From NCBI RefSeq assembly GCF_031127805.1, contig NZ_JARXHW010000011.1, positions 1-64,000 on the forward strand: a stretch of DNA of 64,000 bases, written 5' to 3'. A program made the translations under genes and the position numbers. This document shows positions 16,196-26,765 of this stretch, piece by piece. Each line of letters opens with the position of its first letter. Position 1 is the stretch's first letter. The notes beneath the pieces are model-generated. The model was not told the origin of the DNA. It made no database searches and saw only the letters and a list, made by a program, of their open reading frames with translations. The stretch comes from Thalassobacterium maritimum. Its GTDB lineage: Bacteria > Verrucomicrobiota > Verrucomicrobiia > Opitutales > Coraliomargaritaceae.

Positions 16196-18796
16196 TTACA
16201 TCGCGTCCAGATCGACCATAATCTCGCGGGGGCTGGAGCCGTTCTCTGGACCGACGATGCCGCGCTCTTCCAGCTCTTCCATCAAGCGGGCAGCGCGGTT
16301 ATAACCGATCCTTAAGCGGCGTTGCAACATGGAGGTGGACGCACGTTTGGTGCTACGCAGCACATCGATGGCGTCGGGCAAAAGCTCGTCGCCATCAGTC
16401 GGGCCGCCGTCGTCGCCACCAGCACCATCGTCGCCGCCGGCGTCGATTTGCTTCTGCACATCTTCCGCAAACTGAGGCGGATCGTTCTTCTCTTGGAGGA
16501 ACTCGACGATGGCGTTGATCTCGTCGTCGGAAACGAAAGCACCTTGGGCACGCACCAGGTTGGAAGTGCCTGGAGGAATGAAGAGCATGTCCCCCTTACC
16601 AATCAGGGCTTCGGCTCCGCCGCCATCGAGGATGGTGCGACTGTCGATCTTAGAGGCGACCTTGAAGGAAATGCGGCTCGGCAAGTTGGCCTTAATCACA
16701 CCGGTAATCACGTTCACCGAAGGACGTTGGGTCGCAAGGATCAAGTGAATCCCAGCGGCACGAGCCAGCTGTGCGATACGGGCGATGCAGGTCTCGATAT
16801 CGGCAGGGGCGACCATCATCAGGTCAGCAAGCTCGTCGATCACGCAAACGATATAGGGCAACTTCTTACGAGGGATCTCGAAAGCGTCGTCATCGCGGGG
16901 CACCTCCATGTTTTGCAGGGCCGCGCGCTCTTCGGGGCTCATGTCTGCATCCATGGCCTCGGCCTTAGCTTGCTCTTCCTTATCCTTGGCAATCTTGGCA
17001 TTGAAGCCAGCGATGTTGCGCACATTGGTCTTAGCGAAGATCTGGTAACGGTGCTCCATCTCGGCGATCAACCATTTGAGTGCGCCCGGCACCTTCTTCG
17101 CCTCGGTGACGACTGGGATCAACATATGAGGCAGCGCATTATACATCTGCATTTCCACCACTTTTGGATCGACCATGATAAAGCGCAGATCTTCGGGGCC
17201 CGAGTGATAGAGTAGCGATGCGATAATGGCGTTAATGCACACCGTCTTACCCGAACCAGTCGAACCGGCAATCAGGACGTGCGGCATCTTAGTCAAATCG
17301 GTGACCATGGGCTTACCAGTGACATCCTTACCAAGCACGACCGGAATCTCGGCATCGGCATCCGCCCAAGCCTTGGACTCCACGATGTCGCGCATGCACA
17401 CCGCCAGCGAGATGCGATTGGGCACCTCGATGCCGACGGTGCCCTTGCCTGGGACGGGTGCAAGGATACGCACCGACATGGCCTTGAGGCCAAGCGCGAT
17501 GTTCTTATCAAGATTCACAATCTTTTCCACACGCACGCCAGGCGCAGGTGTGACTTCATAGCGAGTGATCACCGGCCCGGTATGAATCTCCCCGGGTATG
17601 ACCTTCACACCGAACTCGTCGAGTGTGCGCACGAGGGCACTCATGGTGCCCGCGTGGTCTTCGGGTGCGATCGTGCTCGCATCGGGGGCCTCGGAGAGCA
17701 GGCTCAACGGAGGGAATACATAGTCCCCGCGGCGCTCAGGAATACTGGCCACAGCTTTCTCGGTTTTCTCGCCGCTGATGATCTTAATCGTGGCAGGGTC
17801 GAGTGCTGGCTTCTTGGGCTCGGGCTCTGGCTCAGGCTCGGGCGGCTTAGGCATGAGTTTTTTCTTCTTAGGTGCCGCAGCTGCCACACTGCTCGCCGCC
17901 AAAGGAGTCGGCGCGCTGCTGAGCAAGGAAGGTTTACGCCCATCATCGGGAAGCTCTTCTTCGTCGTCATCGTCGTCCGTATCAACAACTGCCTTCGCCG
18001 CCTGCTTGGCAGGCTTGGCCGATTTTTTTTCTTTTTTGGCGGCCGCTGCGTCCTCTTTCGCCCGTGCTTTAGCCGCCGCGGCCTCTTCTTTAGCTTGGGC
18101 TTTGGCCTGTGCGGCTTCCTCCTTGGCGACACGTTTGGCCTCAGCACGCTCTGCTTTACGCGCTTTGCGCACCTCTTTGGACACGGCACGGTTCTCTAAA
18201 AATTCGCGGTAGCGCGTTTGCAAATACTCGAAAAAATGGCCGAGATTGTCCGTAAACACCAACAAGGAGCCAATGATGAAGCCCATCAATAAGATCAAAA
18301 ACGCGCCAAAGGGGCCAATGTAGGGTTCCAAGACCACGGGCCCAATAAATTCACCCACAACTCCACCAAAGCCATTCGAGAGTTGGTTCTCAAACAAACT
18401 GCCCGCAGTGCTGCTAGCGGGGCGCATCATCGCAATCAGTCCAGACACGCAAAAGACAGCCAATGGCGAGGCGATTCCAGTCAGCAAACGCTTGCCATGC
18501 TCTTGCTGCACCAGCAGACGCACGCCAAACCAGAGTAAGAAAAGTGGCACTAAGAGCACCGCGACACCAAGGAAATGAAAACCAAAGAAGCCGACATAGC
18601 TCCCAAACAGACCGACTAAGTTCGGGTCGGTCGGATTAGTCGCATTATATTGCTCGGTGTTATAGTCAAAGACCGAAACAGCGACCAGTGCGGCAATAGT
18701 AAATAGCAACAATCCCAGCACTGGGCGTGAGCGTGCTTTACGTGGCTGAGAAACCACTTTTTTCTTTACGACTTTTTTCTTTGCTTTTCGTGCCAT
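16196..18796 (-). CDS. ftsK: DNA translocase FtsK
   Basis: This septal DNA pump moves chromosome ends apart and activates dimer resolution. The 866-residue protein has a basic N-terminus (MARKAKKKVVKKKVV), about four membrane segments up to residue 200, an Ala/Lys/Glu-rich linker with an acidic DTDDDDDEEELPDDG patch near residue 270, and the RecA-like motor. Walker A GSTGSGKT lies near residue 510. The C-terminal gamma winged helix, which in relatives reads KOPS-type sequences, is recognisable in TSMLQRRLRIGYNRAARLME. Domain order and length are standard. Confidence 0.96.
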   Translation of the reverse strand: MARKAKKKVVKKKVVSQPRKARSRPVLGLLLFTIAALVAVSVFDYNTEQYNATNPTDPNLVGLFGSYVGFFGFHFLGVAVLLVPLFLLWFGVRLLVQQEHGKRLLTGIASPLAVFCVSGLIAMMRPASSTAGSLFENQLSNGFGGVVGEFIGPVVLEPYIGPFGAFLILLMGFIIGSLLVFTDNLGHFFEYLQTRYREFLENRAVSKEVRKARKAERAEAKRVAKEEAAQAKAQAKEEAAAAKARAKEDAAAAKKEKKSAKPAKQAAKAVVDTDDDDDEEELPDDGRKPSLLSSAPTPLAASSVAAAAPKKKKLMPKPPEPEPEPEPKKPALDPATIKIISGEKTEKAVASIPERRGDYVFPPLSLLSEAPDASTIAPEDHAGTMSALVRTLDEFGVKVIPGEIHTGPVITRYEVTPAPGVRVEKIVNLDKNIALGLKAMSVRILAPVPGKGTVGIEVPNRISLAVCMRDIVESKAWADADAEIPVVLGKDVTGKPMVTDLTKMPHVLIAGSTGSGKTVCINAIIASLLYHSGPEDLRFIMVDPKVVEMQMYNALPHMLIPVVTEAKKVPGALKWLIAEMEHRYQIFAKTNVRNIAGFNAKIAKDKEEQAKAEAMDADMSPEERAALQNMEVPRDDDAFEIPRKKLPYIVCVIDELADLMMVAPADIETCIARIAQLARAAGIHLILATQRPSVNVITGVIKANLPSRISFKVASKIDSRTILDGGGAEALIGKGDMLFIPPGTSNLVRAQGAFVSDDEINAIVEFLQEKNDPPQFAEDVQKQIDAGGDDGAGGDDGGPTDGDELLPDAIDVLRSTKRASTSMLQRRLRIGYNRAARLMEELEERGIVGPENGSSPREIMVDLDAM

Positions 18797-18886
18797 GTAA
18801 GGGGAGGGAAATTAAACGCAGATGCGTGAATAACAAGATTCGATTGAGTATCGCATTCTCTGGGAAATCCAGCAAGAAACAGTGTT

Positions 18887-19834
18887 ATGGAATTACTGAC
18901 ATTTACTCCACTGTATATGGAACGCGTTTGGGGCGGTCGCGGCCTCGAAGCCAAACTCGGCCGCACACTCCCCGAAGGTAAGGTAATTGGCGAGAGCTGG
19001 GAACTAGTCGACCGCAAAGGTGAACAATCCGTCGTCGCCTCAGGAACGCAAGCCGGCAAAAGCATTCGCGAACTACTCGAAAGCTCGGCCTCCGAAATCC
19101 TAGGCCCAGGACGCGACGGCTCGCAGCCCTTCCCCATTTTGATCAAATGGCTGGATTGCCAAGATCGACTCTCGCTACAAGTTCACCCGCCCGCCGAAAT
19201 CGCCCCCTCACTAGGTGGCGAGCCCAAGACCGAGAACTGGTACATCGCGGAGTGCGACGAAGGGGCCTCCTTGATCGTCGGCCTCAAAAATGGCGTGACT
19301 CGCGAGCAATTCACTCAAGCGCTGGCAGATAACCAAGCAGAAGACTGCGTGCACCGCTTCCCCGTCAAAGCGGGTGACTCCATCTTAGTCGAAAGCGGCC
19401 GCATGCACGCGATCGACGCTGGTAATCTGATCCTAGAGATCCAACAAAACTCCGACACCACTTACCGCGTCTATGACTGGGGCCGCGTAGGTCTGGACGG
19501 CGCACCGCGCCAATTGCACATCGAAGAATCACTCAAATCGATCGATTTTGATGACTACGAACCAGAAACACTCAAGATCGTGCCTGGCACGCAAACCTTA
19601 GCTGACTGCAAGGAATTCCGCATTCGTAAATTCGAACTTCAAGCGGGTGACGAAGCACTCGAACTGCCCGCGGGTGAAGGTGCACGTTTAATCCACGTCG
19701 TCAGCGGCAAGCTGAGCGACCGCCACAGCGGCGCCATACTGAGTAAAGGCAGCAATTACCTGCAGCCCTATGTGACGGGTGTCAGCCTAAGCGCAGAGGA
19801 GCCCACCACGCTACTCGTAACAGATCAATTTTAA
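18887..19834 (+). CDS. manA: Class I mannose-6-phosphate isomerase
   Basis: This cytosolic zinc enzyme interconverts mannose 6-phosphate and fructose 6-phosphate, linking glycolysis to GDP-mannose for surface glycans. The 315-residue product is of the short cupin-type class. Visible motifs are RVWGGRGLEAKLG at the N-terminus, the metal-binding LSLQVHPP at about 98, and VESGRMHAID at about 170 with the second histidine. It begins 90 bases from the divergent ftsK gene and ends just before a hairpin shared with slyD. Confidence 0.9.
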   Translation: MELLTFTPLYMERVWGGRGLEAKLGRTLPEGKVIGESWELVDRKGEQSVVASGTQAGKSIRELLESSASEILGPGRDGSQPFPILIKWLDCQDRLSLQVHPPAEIAPSLGGEPKTENWYIAECDEGASLIVGLKNGVTREQFTQALADNQAEDCVHRFPVKAGDSILVESGRMHAIDAGNLILEIQQNSDTTYRVYDWGRVGLDGAPRQLHIEESLKSIDFDDYEPETLKIVPGTQTLADCKEFRIRKFELQAGDEALELPAGEGARLIHVVSGKLSDRHSGAILSKGSNYLQPYVTGVSLSAEEPTTLLVTDQF

Positions 19835-19835
19835 C

Positions 19836-19871
19836 AAAAAAAGCGCCTCACCGAAGATTCGGTGAGGCGCT
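19836..19871 (-). terminator. Rho-independent terminator after slyD
   Basis: AGCGCCTCACCGAA (19842-19855) pairs perfectly with its inverted copy at 19858-19871. On the minus strand a run of seven T follows, so it terminates slyD. It lies just past the manA stop and may also end rightward transcripts, though the T tract on that side is weak. Confidence 0.85.
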
Positions 19872-19897
19872 CTTATTAAAAAACCGATGCAAAGAAA

Positions 19898-20485
<588 letters not shown>

Positions 20486-20659
20486 AATATTTGGTATTGG
20501 TGTTTCTAATTAGTGGAGAACGGGTAGCGATAGCAGAAAGCGGCGTGGGGTCAAAAGCGAAAGCGATTTATTTATATGCATGGGCTTGGCGGGGCGAACT
20601 CACTTGACGCAGGGCGCATAAACAGGGTTTCTTTGGGAAAACTAACCACAGTCCGGCAC

Positions 20660-23449
20660 ATGCCCATACAAGATAATCCGCTCTTCCGCCGTCTCCACCA
20701 ACACGCTCAAAAGCGGCTGGTATTCGATCCTGGTGTCTCTCGCAGCAAGCAACTGCCCGCTTATAAGCGCTACATGCAGCTTGAGAATGTCATGCTGGAA
20801 CGCATGCACCACAAGGGCGAATCGGGACGCAAGGTCTGCCAGGCGCGTGCCGCCATGATCGACGTGGTGATCGAGAACTTATTTCTCGCCGCGCTGGACC
20901 TCTATGCCACCGAGCACGGCGCACTGCCCTGTAAAATGGCGATTTTAGCCACTGGTGGCTACGGAAGACGCGAGCTCAACCCCCATAGCGACATCGATAT
21001 CATGTTTCTCTATCCCCTCAAAGCGGCGGGGCAAGATTATCAGAAATTCCAAGAAGTCGTGACCGAAGAAGTGCTCTACCCCCTCTGGGACCTCGGGCTT
21101 AAAGTCGGGCACGCCTCGCGTAACTCAAAAGAAGTCATCGAAGAGTGCCGTAAAGAGGTACAATCAAAAAATGCGATTCTGGAATCACGCATTATTTGCG
21201 GCTCTGAGCCTCTCTATAAAAGTATGCGCAGCCGCTTCGAAGAATTCGTCAAAAAAGAGAACTCTAAAGTCTACATTCAACAACGCTTGCAAGACGAGCT
21301 GGAGCGCCACGCGAAATCGGGCAATACCATCTATTTGCAAGAGCCAGACATCAAAAACGGAGTCGGTGGTCTGCGCGATTATCAAAACATCCTTTGGATG
21401 GCACACATTAAGTACGGCTTTCGCTCCTTTCGCGATCTGGTAAAAGCCAAGCTACTCCGCGACGACGAGCGCAAAGCCATGGTGGATTCCTACGACTTCT
21501 TACTGCGTGCTCGCACCGAACTACACCTGCAAAATCGCCGCCCCACAGATAAGCTGGACCTAGAACAGCAGCCCAATATTGCAGAAAAATTAGACTATCC
21601 TCAAAAAAACATTTTTGAACGCGTTGAGTCCTTTATGAAGGACTACTACACAGCTGCCCGCACCATTTACCAGACCAGCGAGATGCTAAAGGAACGCATG
21701 GCCTTAGAGGCGGCGACAGGCGAAAAGACACGCATCAGCTTCCGCGAAGCTCTGCGCGCGCACCAGCACCTCCCCATCAAGAAAGTCGAAGGCTTTCAAC
21801 TGCACGAAAAAGTACTGTCAGTCGACAGCCCCAATGTTTTTAAAGATGATCCCGTACGCCTGATTCGGATCTTTCGCTTAGCACAGCAATTTGGTGCACG
21901 CCTGGACCCAGACCTACGCTATCTCATCACGCGATCAATCCCACTGATCGATCATAATATCATCAACAGCAAATCAGCGGCAAAAAGCTTCTGCTCTATT
22001 CTACGTAGCCCCGGCGAAGTCTACCCCATCCTCATGCAAATGCATGAAATGGGCGTACTAGGACGCTATCTACCTGAATTTGGCGAGCTCACCTGTATGG
22101 TGCAGCACGAATACTACCACCGCTACACCGCCGATGCACACGTACTACGCACGATCCGCCACCTCGATCGTGTATTTAGCAAGCACAACGATGAATACAG
22201 TCGCTACGAAAAAGAATTACGAAAAAATGACGACCCACTGCTACTTTACCTAATCCTACTGCTACACGACATCGGAAAAGCCGAAGGCGTTAAAGATCAT
22301 GATGTTAATGGCGTAAGAATCGCGCAGCCCATCTTAAACCGTTTTGACATCGGTCAAGATCAACAGGAACAAATTCTATTTATTATCCGCAGCCACCTAG
22401 AAATGGCACGATTCTGGCAACGGTTTGACCTAGACGATCCCAAGACAGCGGCCTCCTTTGCTGAATTCATCGAAGACCCGCAAAAACTCAGATTTCTATA
22501 CGTACATACCTACTGCGACGCCCGCGGAACTGCCCCCACCTTGTGGAACAGTTACAAGGATGCCATGCACCGCACACTTTACGTTAGAACACTTGAGCAG
22601 TTTGAGGACGACGCAATTATTGAACAAAAGCGGAAGAACCAAATTAACATGCTACACCAACAACTACTCCAGAAGAAACTTGAAGGCATTTCAGAGGAAG
22701 AAATTGAAGCCCACTTCAACTTACTACCGGAGCGCTACTTTATCAACACGCACCAAGACGATATCGAACTGCACTTACGCATGGTCCACCGCCTGCTAGA
22801 CCAGATTCAGTCTGCAGAATCCATGGCCTCGCTCGCTCCGATCATCGACTGGCACGATGATATCGACCTGAGTATGTCGGTAATCGACGTCGTCACCTGG
22901 GACCGCGCGGGCCTCTTTTACAAGCTCGCGGGGGCACTGACACTCGCGGGGGTTAACATCGTCAGCACCAAGGCAATCACCCGTAAGGACCATATCACCA
23001 TCGACACTTTTTATGTAATGGATCCCGACGGGGGCGTTGTTTCCAATAAAAAGGCCCGTGAAGTATTTGAACGCCACCTCCACGAAGCTCTGATCGAAGA
23101 AAAAGAGCTGATGCCAGAAATCAACGAGCTGGAAAGCAAGATATTAGCCAAGACTAAGACCAAAGATATGCTCCCCGCTCCCTTCCCACCAAGCGTGGAC
23201 GTCTATCATGAGCTCTCGCTTAAGCAGACAATTATTGAGGTGCAAGCCAGTGACCGGATCGGCCTACTCTATCAACTCTCTCGCTTGATCACGAAGAAGG
23301 GCTTCGACATCGGCTTCGCACGCATTGCCACCGAACGTGGCGTCGCGATGGATACTTTCTATATCAAAAACGACCAGAGCGAAAAAGACAGCTACACAAC
23401 CTCACTACTAGAACTGCGCGAAGAGCTCGACAAAATAGTCAAAGAATAG
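20660..23449 (+). CDS. glnD: [Protein-PII] uridylyltransferase/uridylyl-removing enzyme
   Basis: GlnD senses glutamine and adds or removes UMP on PII, setting the nitrogen response. The nucleotidyltransferase motif GGYGRRELNPHSDIDI is intact, the HD domain shows LLHDIGKAEGVKDHD, and two ACT domains occupy the last 200 residues (around VTWDRAGLFYKLAG and ASDRIGLLYQLSRL). The frame is open from an ATG at 20576, but I prefer ATG 20660 (MPIQDNPLF) because the preceding stretch is unlike the family; no clear ribosome-binding site decides it. It is followed 13 bases later by a sensor kinase gene. Confidence 0.93.
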   Translation: MPIQDNPLFRRLHQHAQKRLVFDPGVSRSKQLPAYKRYMQLENVMLERMHHKGESGRKVCQARAAMIDVVIENLFLAALDLYATEHGALPCKMAILATGGYGRRELNPHSDIDIMFLYPLKAAGQDYQKFQEVVTEEVLYPLWDLGLKVGHASRNSKEVIEECRKEVQSKNAILESRIICGSEPLYKSMRSRFEEFVKKENSKVYIQQRLQDELERHAKSGNTIYLQEPDIKNGVGGLRDYQNILWMAHIKYGFRSFRDLVKAKLLRDDERKAMVDSYDFLLRARTELHLQNRRPTDKLDLEQQPNIAEKLDYPQKNIFERVESFMKDYYTAARTIYQTSEMLKERMALEAATGEKTRISFREALRAHQHLPIKKVEGFQLHEKVLSVDSPNVFKDDPVRLIRIFRLAQQFGARLDPDLRYLITRSIPLIDHNIINSKSAAKSFCSILRSPGEVYPILMQMHEMGVLGRYLPEFGELTCMVQHEYYHRYTADAHVLRTIRHLDRVFSKHNDEYSRYEKELRKNDDPLLLYLILLLHDIGKAEGVKDHDVNGVRIAQPILNRFDIGQDQQEQILFIIRSHLEMARFWQRFDLDDPKTAASFAEFIEDPQKLRFLYVHTYCDARGTAPTLWNSYKDAMHRTLYVRTLEQFEDDAIIEQKRKNQINMLHQQLLQKKLEGISEEEIEAHFNLLPERYFINTHQDDIELHLRMVHRLLDQIQSAESMASLAPIIDWHDDIDLSMSVIDVVTWDRAGLFYKLAGALTLAGVNIVSTKAITRKDHITIDTFYVMDPDGGVVSNKKAREVFERHLHEALIEEKELMPEINELESKILAKTKTKDMLPAPFPPSVDVYHELSLKQTIIEVQASDRIGLLYQLSRLITKKGFDIGFARIATERGVAMDTFYIKNDQSEKDSYTTSLLELREELDKIVKE

Positions 23450-23462
23450 AATCGTCTCCTAC

Positions 23463-25154
23463 ATGGACGAGCCAGCAAACGAGCAAACCGCGATCGATTC
23501 ACTCTATCGCATCAGTAGTTTAGTATCCGATACAGAAGAACCTAAGGTTGCGCTGCGTCTGATTCTAGACGAAATCGTCAAAGTACTTAAGCCCAGTAGC
23601 GCGTCTATTTCCTTAATTAATCCAGACACCAAATGTCTGGAGCTTGAAGCGTCTTATGGGCTACCAGAAGACTGGAGCAACATGGAGTTGGCCCTCGGAC
23701 AAGGGATCACCGGCTGGACTGCACTCCATGGCCGTGCACTCATCGTAGGCGATGTACGAGAAGAACCTCGTTACATCTCCGTGCGCTCCAGCGTGCGCTC
23801 TGAGATGGCCGTCCCCATGGAAGACCAAGGCATGGTGATTGGCGTCGTCAATGTCGACAGCGAGCAAATGCACGCCTTCGGCGACTCTGCACTTAAGATT
23901 CTCACCTTACTGACCAACGAAGCCACACGCGTGGTGTCACGGTTATGGATGATTAAACAGCTCCGCACCAAGGCCAACCAGCTGGAATCTTTGGTCGACA
24001 TGAGCCAACAACTAGTCGGCGAGCTCGACAGCGACGAGCTCATGGAAGCACTCACGCGCCAAACGCGCCAACTGATGGACTGCCACAGTAGCGCCCTATT
24101 TTTGCTCAACCATGACAATGACGAGTTACACCTACACAGCTTCATCAACGCTTCAGGCGCAGTCGCTGAAGAACTCGTGCTCCCCCTGGAGGATAGTGCA
24201 CTCGGGGCGACCATACACCGCCGCAAACAAATTGAGGTACACGACCTAGCATTCACCGAGGAAAATGACTTCTTGCGCACAATTCAGCGTGAAGGGCTCA
24301 TTTCGATGCTCGCCTCTCCCATCATCTTTGGCGATGAGGTGATCGGAGTCATTATTGCCTATACGGACCATCCACACCGTTTCAATAACGACGAGAAAAA
24401 TGCCTTCACGACCCTCGCAGGCGTGGGCGCAATCGCGATCCAAAATGCACGTCACTACTCCCGCATCTTTGCCAGCGAAGAATCCATGCGGCGCAATGAG
24501 AAATTGACTACACTTGGCATGCTGGCCGCAGAGATCGCACATGAGATCCGGAATCCCTTAACCGTAATCAAACTGCTCTTCGACTCACTCGATTTACAAT
24601 TCACTAAAGAGGACCCTCGTCGCACCGACGTGCAAGTCATCGGCGAAAAGCTCAACCAACTGGAAGAAATCGTCGAGCGTGTGCTCAGCTTTGGCCGCAC
24701 ACGCGAAGGCATGCACACACGCCAAGATCTCAGCGGTCTAATCAACGACACCCTCAAGCTGGTCCGCCTCAAGTTGCATCAACAAAAGATCTATCTACAG
24801 TTTAACCCACCCGCGAAGAAAATACTAGTTGCGGTCAACAAGGGCCAAATTTTGCAGGTTTTGCTCAATTTAGTGCTGAATGCCACCCAAGCCATGCCCG
24901 AAGGCGGGCGCATCCAAATTGAAGCTTCGGCCGACGAATCCAATGCGCACCTAACGATCGCCGATAATGGCGGCGGCATTCCGGAAGCCATTCAAGCTGA
25001 CATCTTCGAATCTTTTCTGACCGACCGCCCCGATGGCACGGGTCTCGGTCTCTCTATTAGCAAACGCATCCTCCGCGACCACCGCGGCAACATCGAGCTC
25101 GCCCACTCCTCTTCCGAGGGCACGACTTTTCGCCTGCAACTCCCACTCGCTTAG
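23463..25154 (+). CDS. GAF-domain sensor histidine kinase
   Basis: The 563-residue protein lacks membrane segments, so it is probably a cytosolic sensor. Two GAF domains span about residues 10-165 and 175-340. A histidine phosphoacceptor box, AAEIAHEIRNPLTVIKLL, lies around residue 360, followed by an ATPase domain with NLVLNATQAMPEGG and a GTGLGLSISKRI glycine box. It starts 13 bases after glnD and is probably cotranscribed, hinting at a link to nitrogen status, but no response regulator is adjacent. The signal it binds cannot be read from the sequence. Confidence 0.9.
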   Translation: MDEPANEQTAIDSLYRISSLVSDTEEPKVALRLILDEIVKVLKPSSASISLINPDTKCLELEASYGLPEDWSNMELALGQGITGWTALHGRALIVGDVREEPRYISVRSSVRSEMAVPMEDQGMVIGVVNVDSEQMHAFGDSALKILTLLTNEATRVVSRLWMIKQLRTKANQLESLVDMSQQLVGELDSDELMEALTRQTRQLMDCHSSALFLLNHDNDELHLHSFINASGAVAEELVLPLEDSALGATIHRRKQIEVHDLAFTEENDFLRTIQREGLISMLASPIIFGDEVIGVIIAYTDHPHRFNNDEKNAFTTLAGVGAIAIQNARHYSRIFASEESMRRNEKLTTLGMLAAEIAHEIRNPLTVIKLLFDSLDLQFTKEDPRRTDVQVIGEKLNQLEEIVERVLSFGRTREGMHTRQDLSGLINDTLKLVRLKLHQQKIYLQFNPPAKKILVAVNKGQILQVLLNLVLNATQAMPEGGRIQIEASADESNAHLTIADNGGGIPEAIQADIFESFLTDRPDGTGLGLSISKRILRDHRGNIELAHSSSEGTTFRLQLPLA

Positions 25155-25181
25155 TCACTGCCCGAACTCAAGCTCAGCCCA

Positions 25182-26621
25182 TCAAACTCGACGCGGCTTC
25201 AAACTAAAGAAGCGAATCTTGCGCAGGCCAAACCAAGTCATGCGCAACAGAATCCATCCGTGTCGAAAGCGAGAAATATTGGTATCACCATAGGTGCGAT
25301 CCCGGTAACGCACCAGAATATCACGAATACGTAAGTCTAACATTGAGCTGCCAAAAAGCAGATTAAAATCTCCAAAAGGATCAAAATCTCCCAAAACTTC
25401 AATGCGCTCAAGTAAGCGTTCGTAATCGCTACGCAGCATCATTTTGGTACCACATAGACTGTCTTTAATCGGCTGCCCCAACACAAAGCTTAACGAAGCC
25501 GCGAAGAATTGATTACCTAGCAAATTAAGAAAACGCATCGCCTGTGATTCCATCGGATACACTAAGCGGCAACCATTAGCAAACTCACACGCACCGGATG
25601 CGATCGCATCGTAAAATTTGGGCAGATCTTCAGGCGGCGCCGTCAAGTCCCCGTCTTGAATCACCAATACATCCCCCTTGGCCACCGCGAAACCTGCAAA
25701 TACGGCATCCCACTTCCCCTTACCAGGCTGTTGTAAATATTGCACACGATGGGGGCCCTTATAGGCGTCCACTTCGCGCTGAATCACCTCCCAGGTGTCG
25801 TCCACACTGTTGCCTTCGACAAAAATAATTTCCGTCTGCTTCCCTAGAATCGGAATACGCTCCAAGGCGGCCCGAATATTGCCGGATTCATTACGCGCTG
25901 GCACGACCACCGAGCAACTGATCTCACCTTCGATTGTGGGCTTCACATTCAGTCGAGCACGAATCGCTAGGGTCATTCCGAAATTCCGAAAGATAGGCAG
26001 GCGCACCAGAAAGCTATTACAAAATGCAGAGAATAGTGGTATCCGGAACGGCAGTAATTGTTCGGTGCCAGAATTAATGACCTCGAAGTCATTCAATTCC
26101 AAAATATTCTGCAAGTCCACAGAACTGAGCCAATTACTCAGCGGCTGACGAGTCGCCCAGCCCACCCTCTGGGCGATCGACAACAGAGGCTGCCAAGAGT
26201 GGTTTAATGAAGTTATGTATATACGAGTCCGCGAATGACAATGCTTTCGTAATTGAGCAATGCAGGCGTGCACATCTGGTAGATAACCCACTAGATAATC
26301 CAGAATCACGACGTCGAACTTCTCGCCTAAATCAGTCGAATGCAGATCGCCGACCACGAACTCAAGGTTACTGGCGGGATTCTTGATCTTTGCCCGCTCA
26401 ATCATTTTTGGGCTCAAATCCACGCCCAACCCGCGAGATGGCTTGAGAGCAGCTAACAGATCTCCATGCCCACAGCCAAACTCTATCACCCGCAGCCCAG
26501 GCTCGACGTGAAATTGAAAATAGCCACTCAACTGCGAATAAAACCCACGCTGACGTCTTCGAGCCTTGGCATCATTATCCGAAATCCAGTCAAAATGGTC
26601 TGTTAAATCTACTTGTCGCAT
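25182..26621 (-). CDS. Fusion of SAM-dependent methyltransferase and family 2 glycosyltransferase
   Basis: Two enzymes appear joined in one 479-residue chain. The N-terminal 200 residues form a class I methyltransferase with VIEFGCGHGDLLAAL as motif I. From about residue 235 a GT-A glycosyltransferase follows, with SCSVVVPARNESGNI and the DxD-like DGDLTAP, resembling dolichol-phosphate-mannose synthase types. The start is set at ATG 26621 (MRQVDLTDHFDW); the frame is open to 26663. No membrane anchor is obvious. It points away from the FkbM gene across a 144-base gap and probably acts in surface-glycan or lipid-linked sugar synthesis. Substrates are unknown. Confidence 0.85.
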   Translation of the reverse strand: MRQVDLTDHFDWISDNDAKARRRQRGFYSQLSGYFQFHVEPGLRVIEFGCGHGDLLAALKPSRGLGVDLSPKMIERAKIKNPASNLEFVVGDLHSTDLGEKFDVVILDYLVGYLPDVHACIAQLRKHCHSRTRIYITSLNHSWQPLLSIAQRVGWATRQPLSNWLSSVDLQNILELNDFEVINSGTEQLLPFRIPLFSAFCNSFLVRLPIFRNFGMTLAIRARLNVKPTIEGEISCSVVVPARNESGNIRAALERIPILGKQTEIIFVEGNSVDDTWEVIQREVDAYKGPHRVQYLQQPGKGKWDAVFAGFAVAKGDVLVIQDGDLTAPPEDLPKFYDAIASGACEFANGCRLVYPMESQAMRFLNLLGNQFFAASLSFVLGQPIKDSLCGTKMMLRSDYERLLERIEVLGDFDPFGDFNLLFGSSMLDLRIRDILVRYRDRTYGDTNISRFRHGWILLRMTWFGLRKIRFFSLKPRRV

Positions 26622-26765
26622 ATGGTGACTCGAAACAAAGTCTATGATCCACATGCAGTGCAATACTTTCCCTTAAGCTCAAAGCTCGCCTTGCCCCATC
26701 AGGTCAATGACTTGCCAAAAATACACTACTTAGCGTTCTAGCTGTAGGATAAAATAATCGTACCA

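Noticed and set aside
16322..17215. A 297-codon open frame antisense to the FtsK motor domain
   Set aside because: Shadow of the GC-biased codons of ftsK; the opposite strand encodes the conserved motor and winged-helix motifs.
17279..18199. A 306-codon open frame on the plus strand, antisense to ftsK
   Set aside because: It mirrors the FtsK coding frame, is rich in Arg/His/Gly without recognisable motifs, and no ribosome-binding site supports it. FtsK on the other strand is unambiguous.
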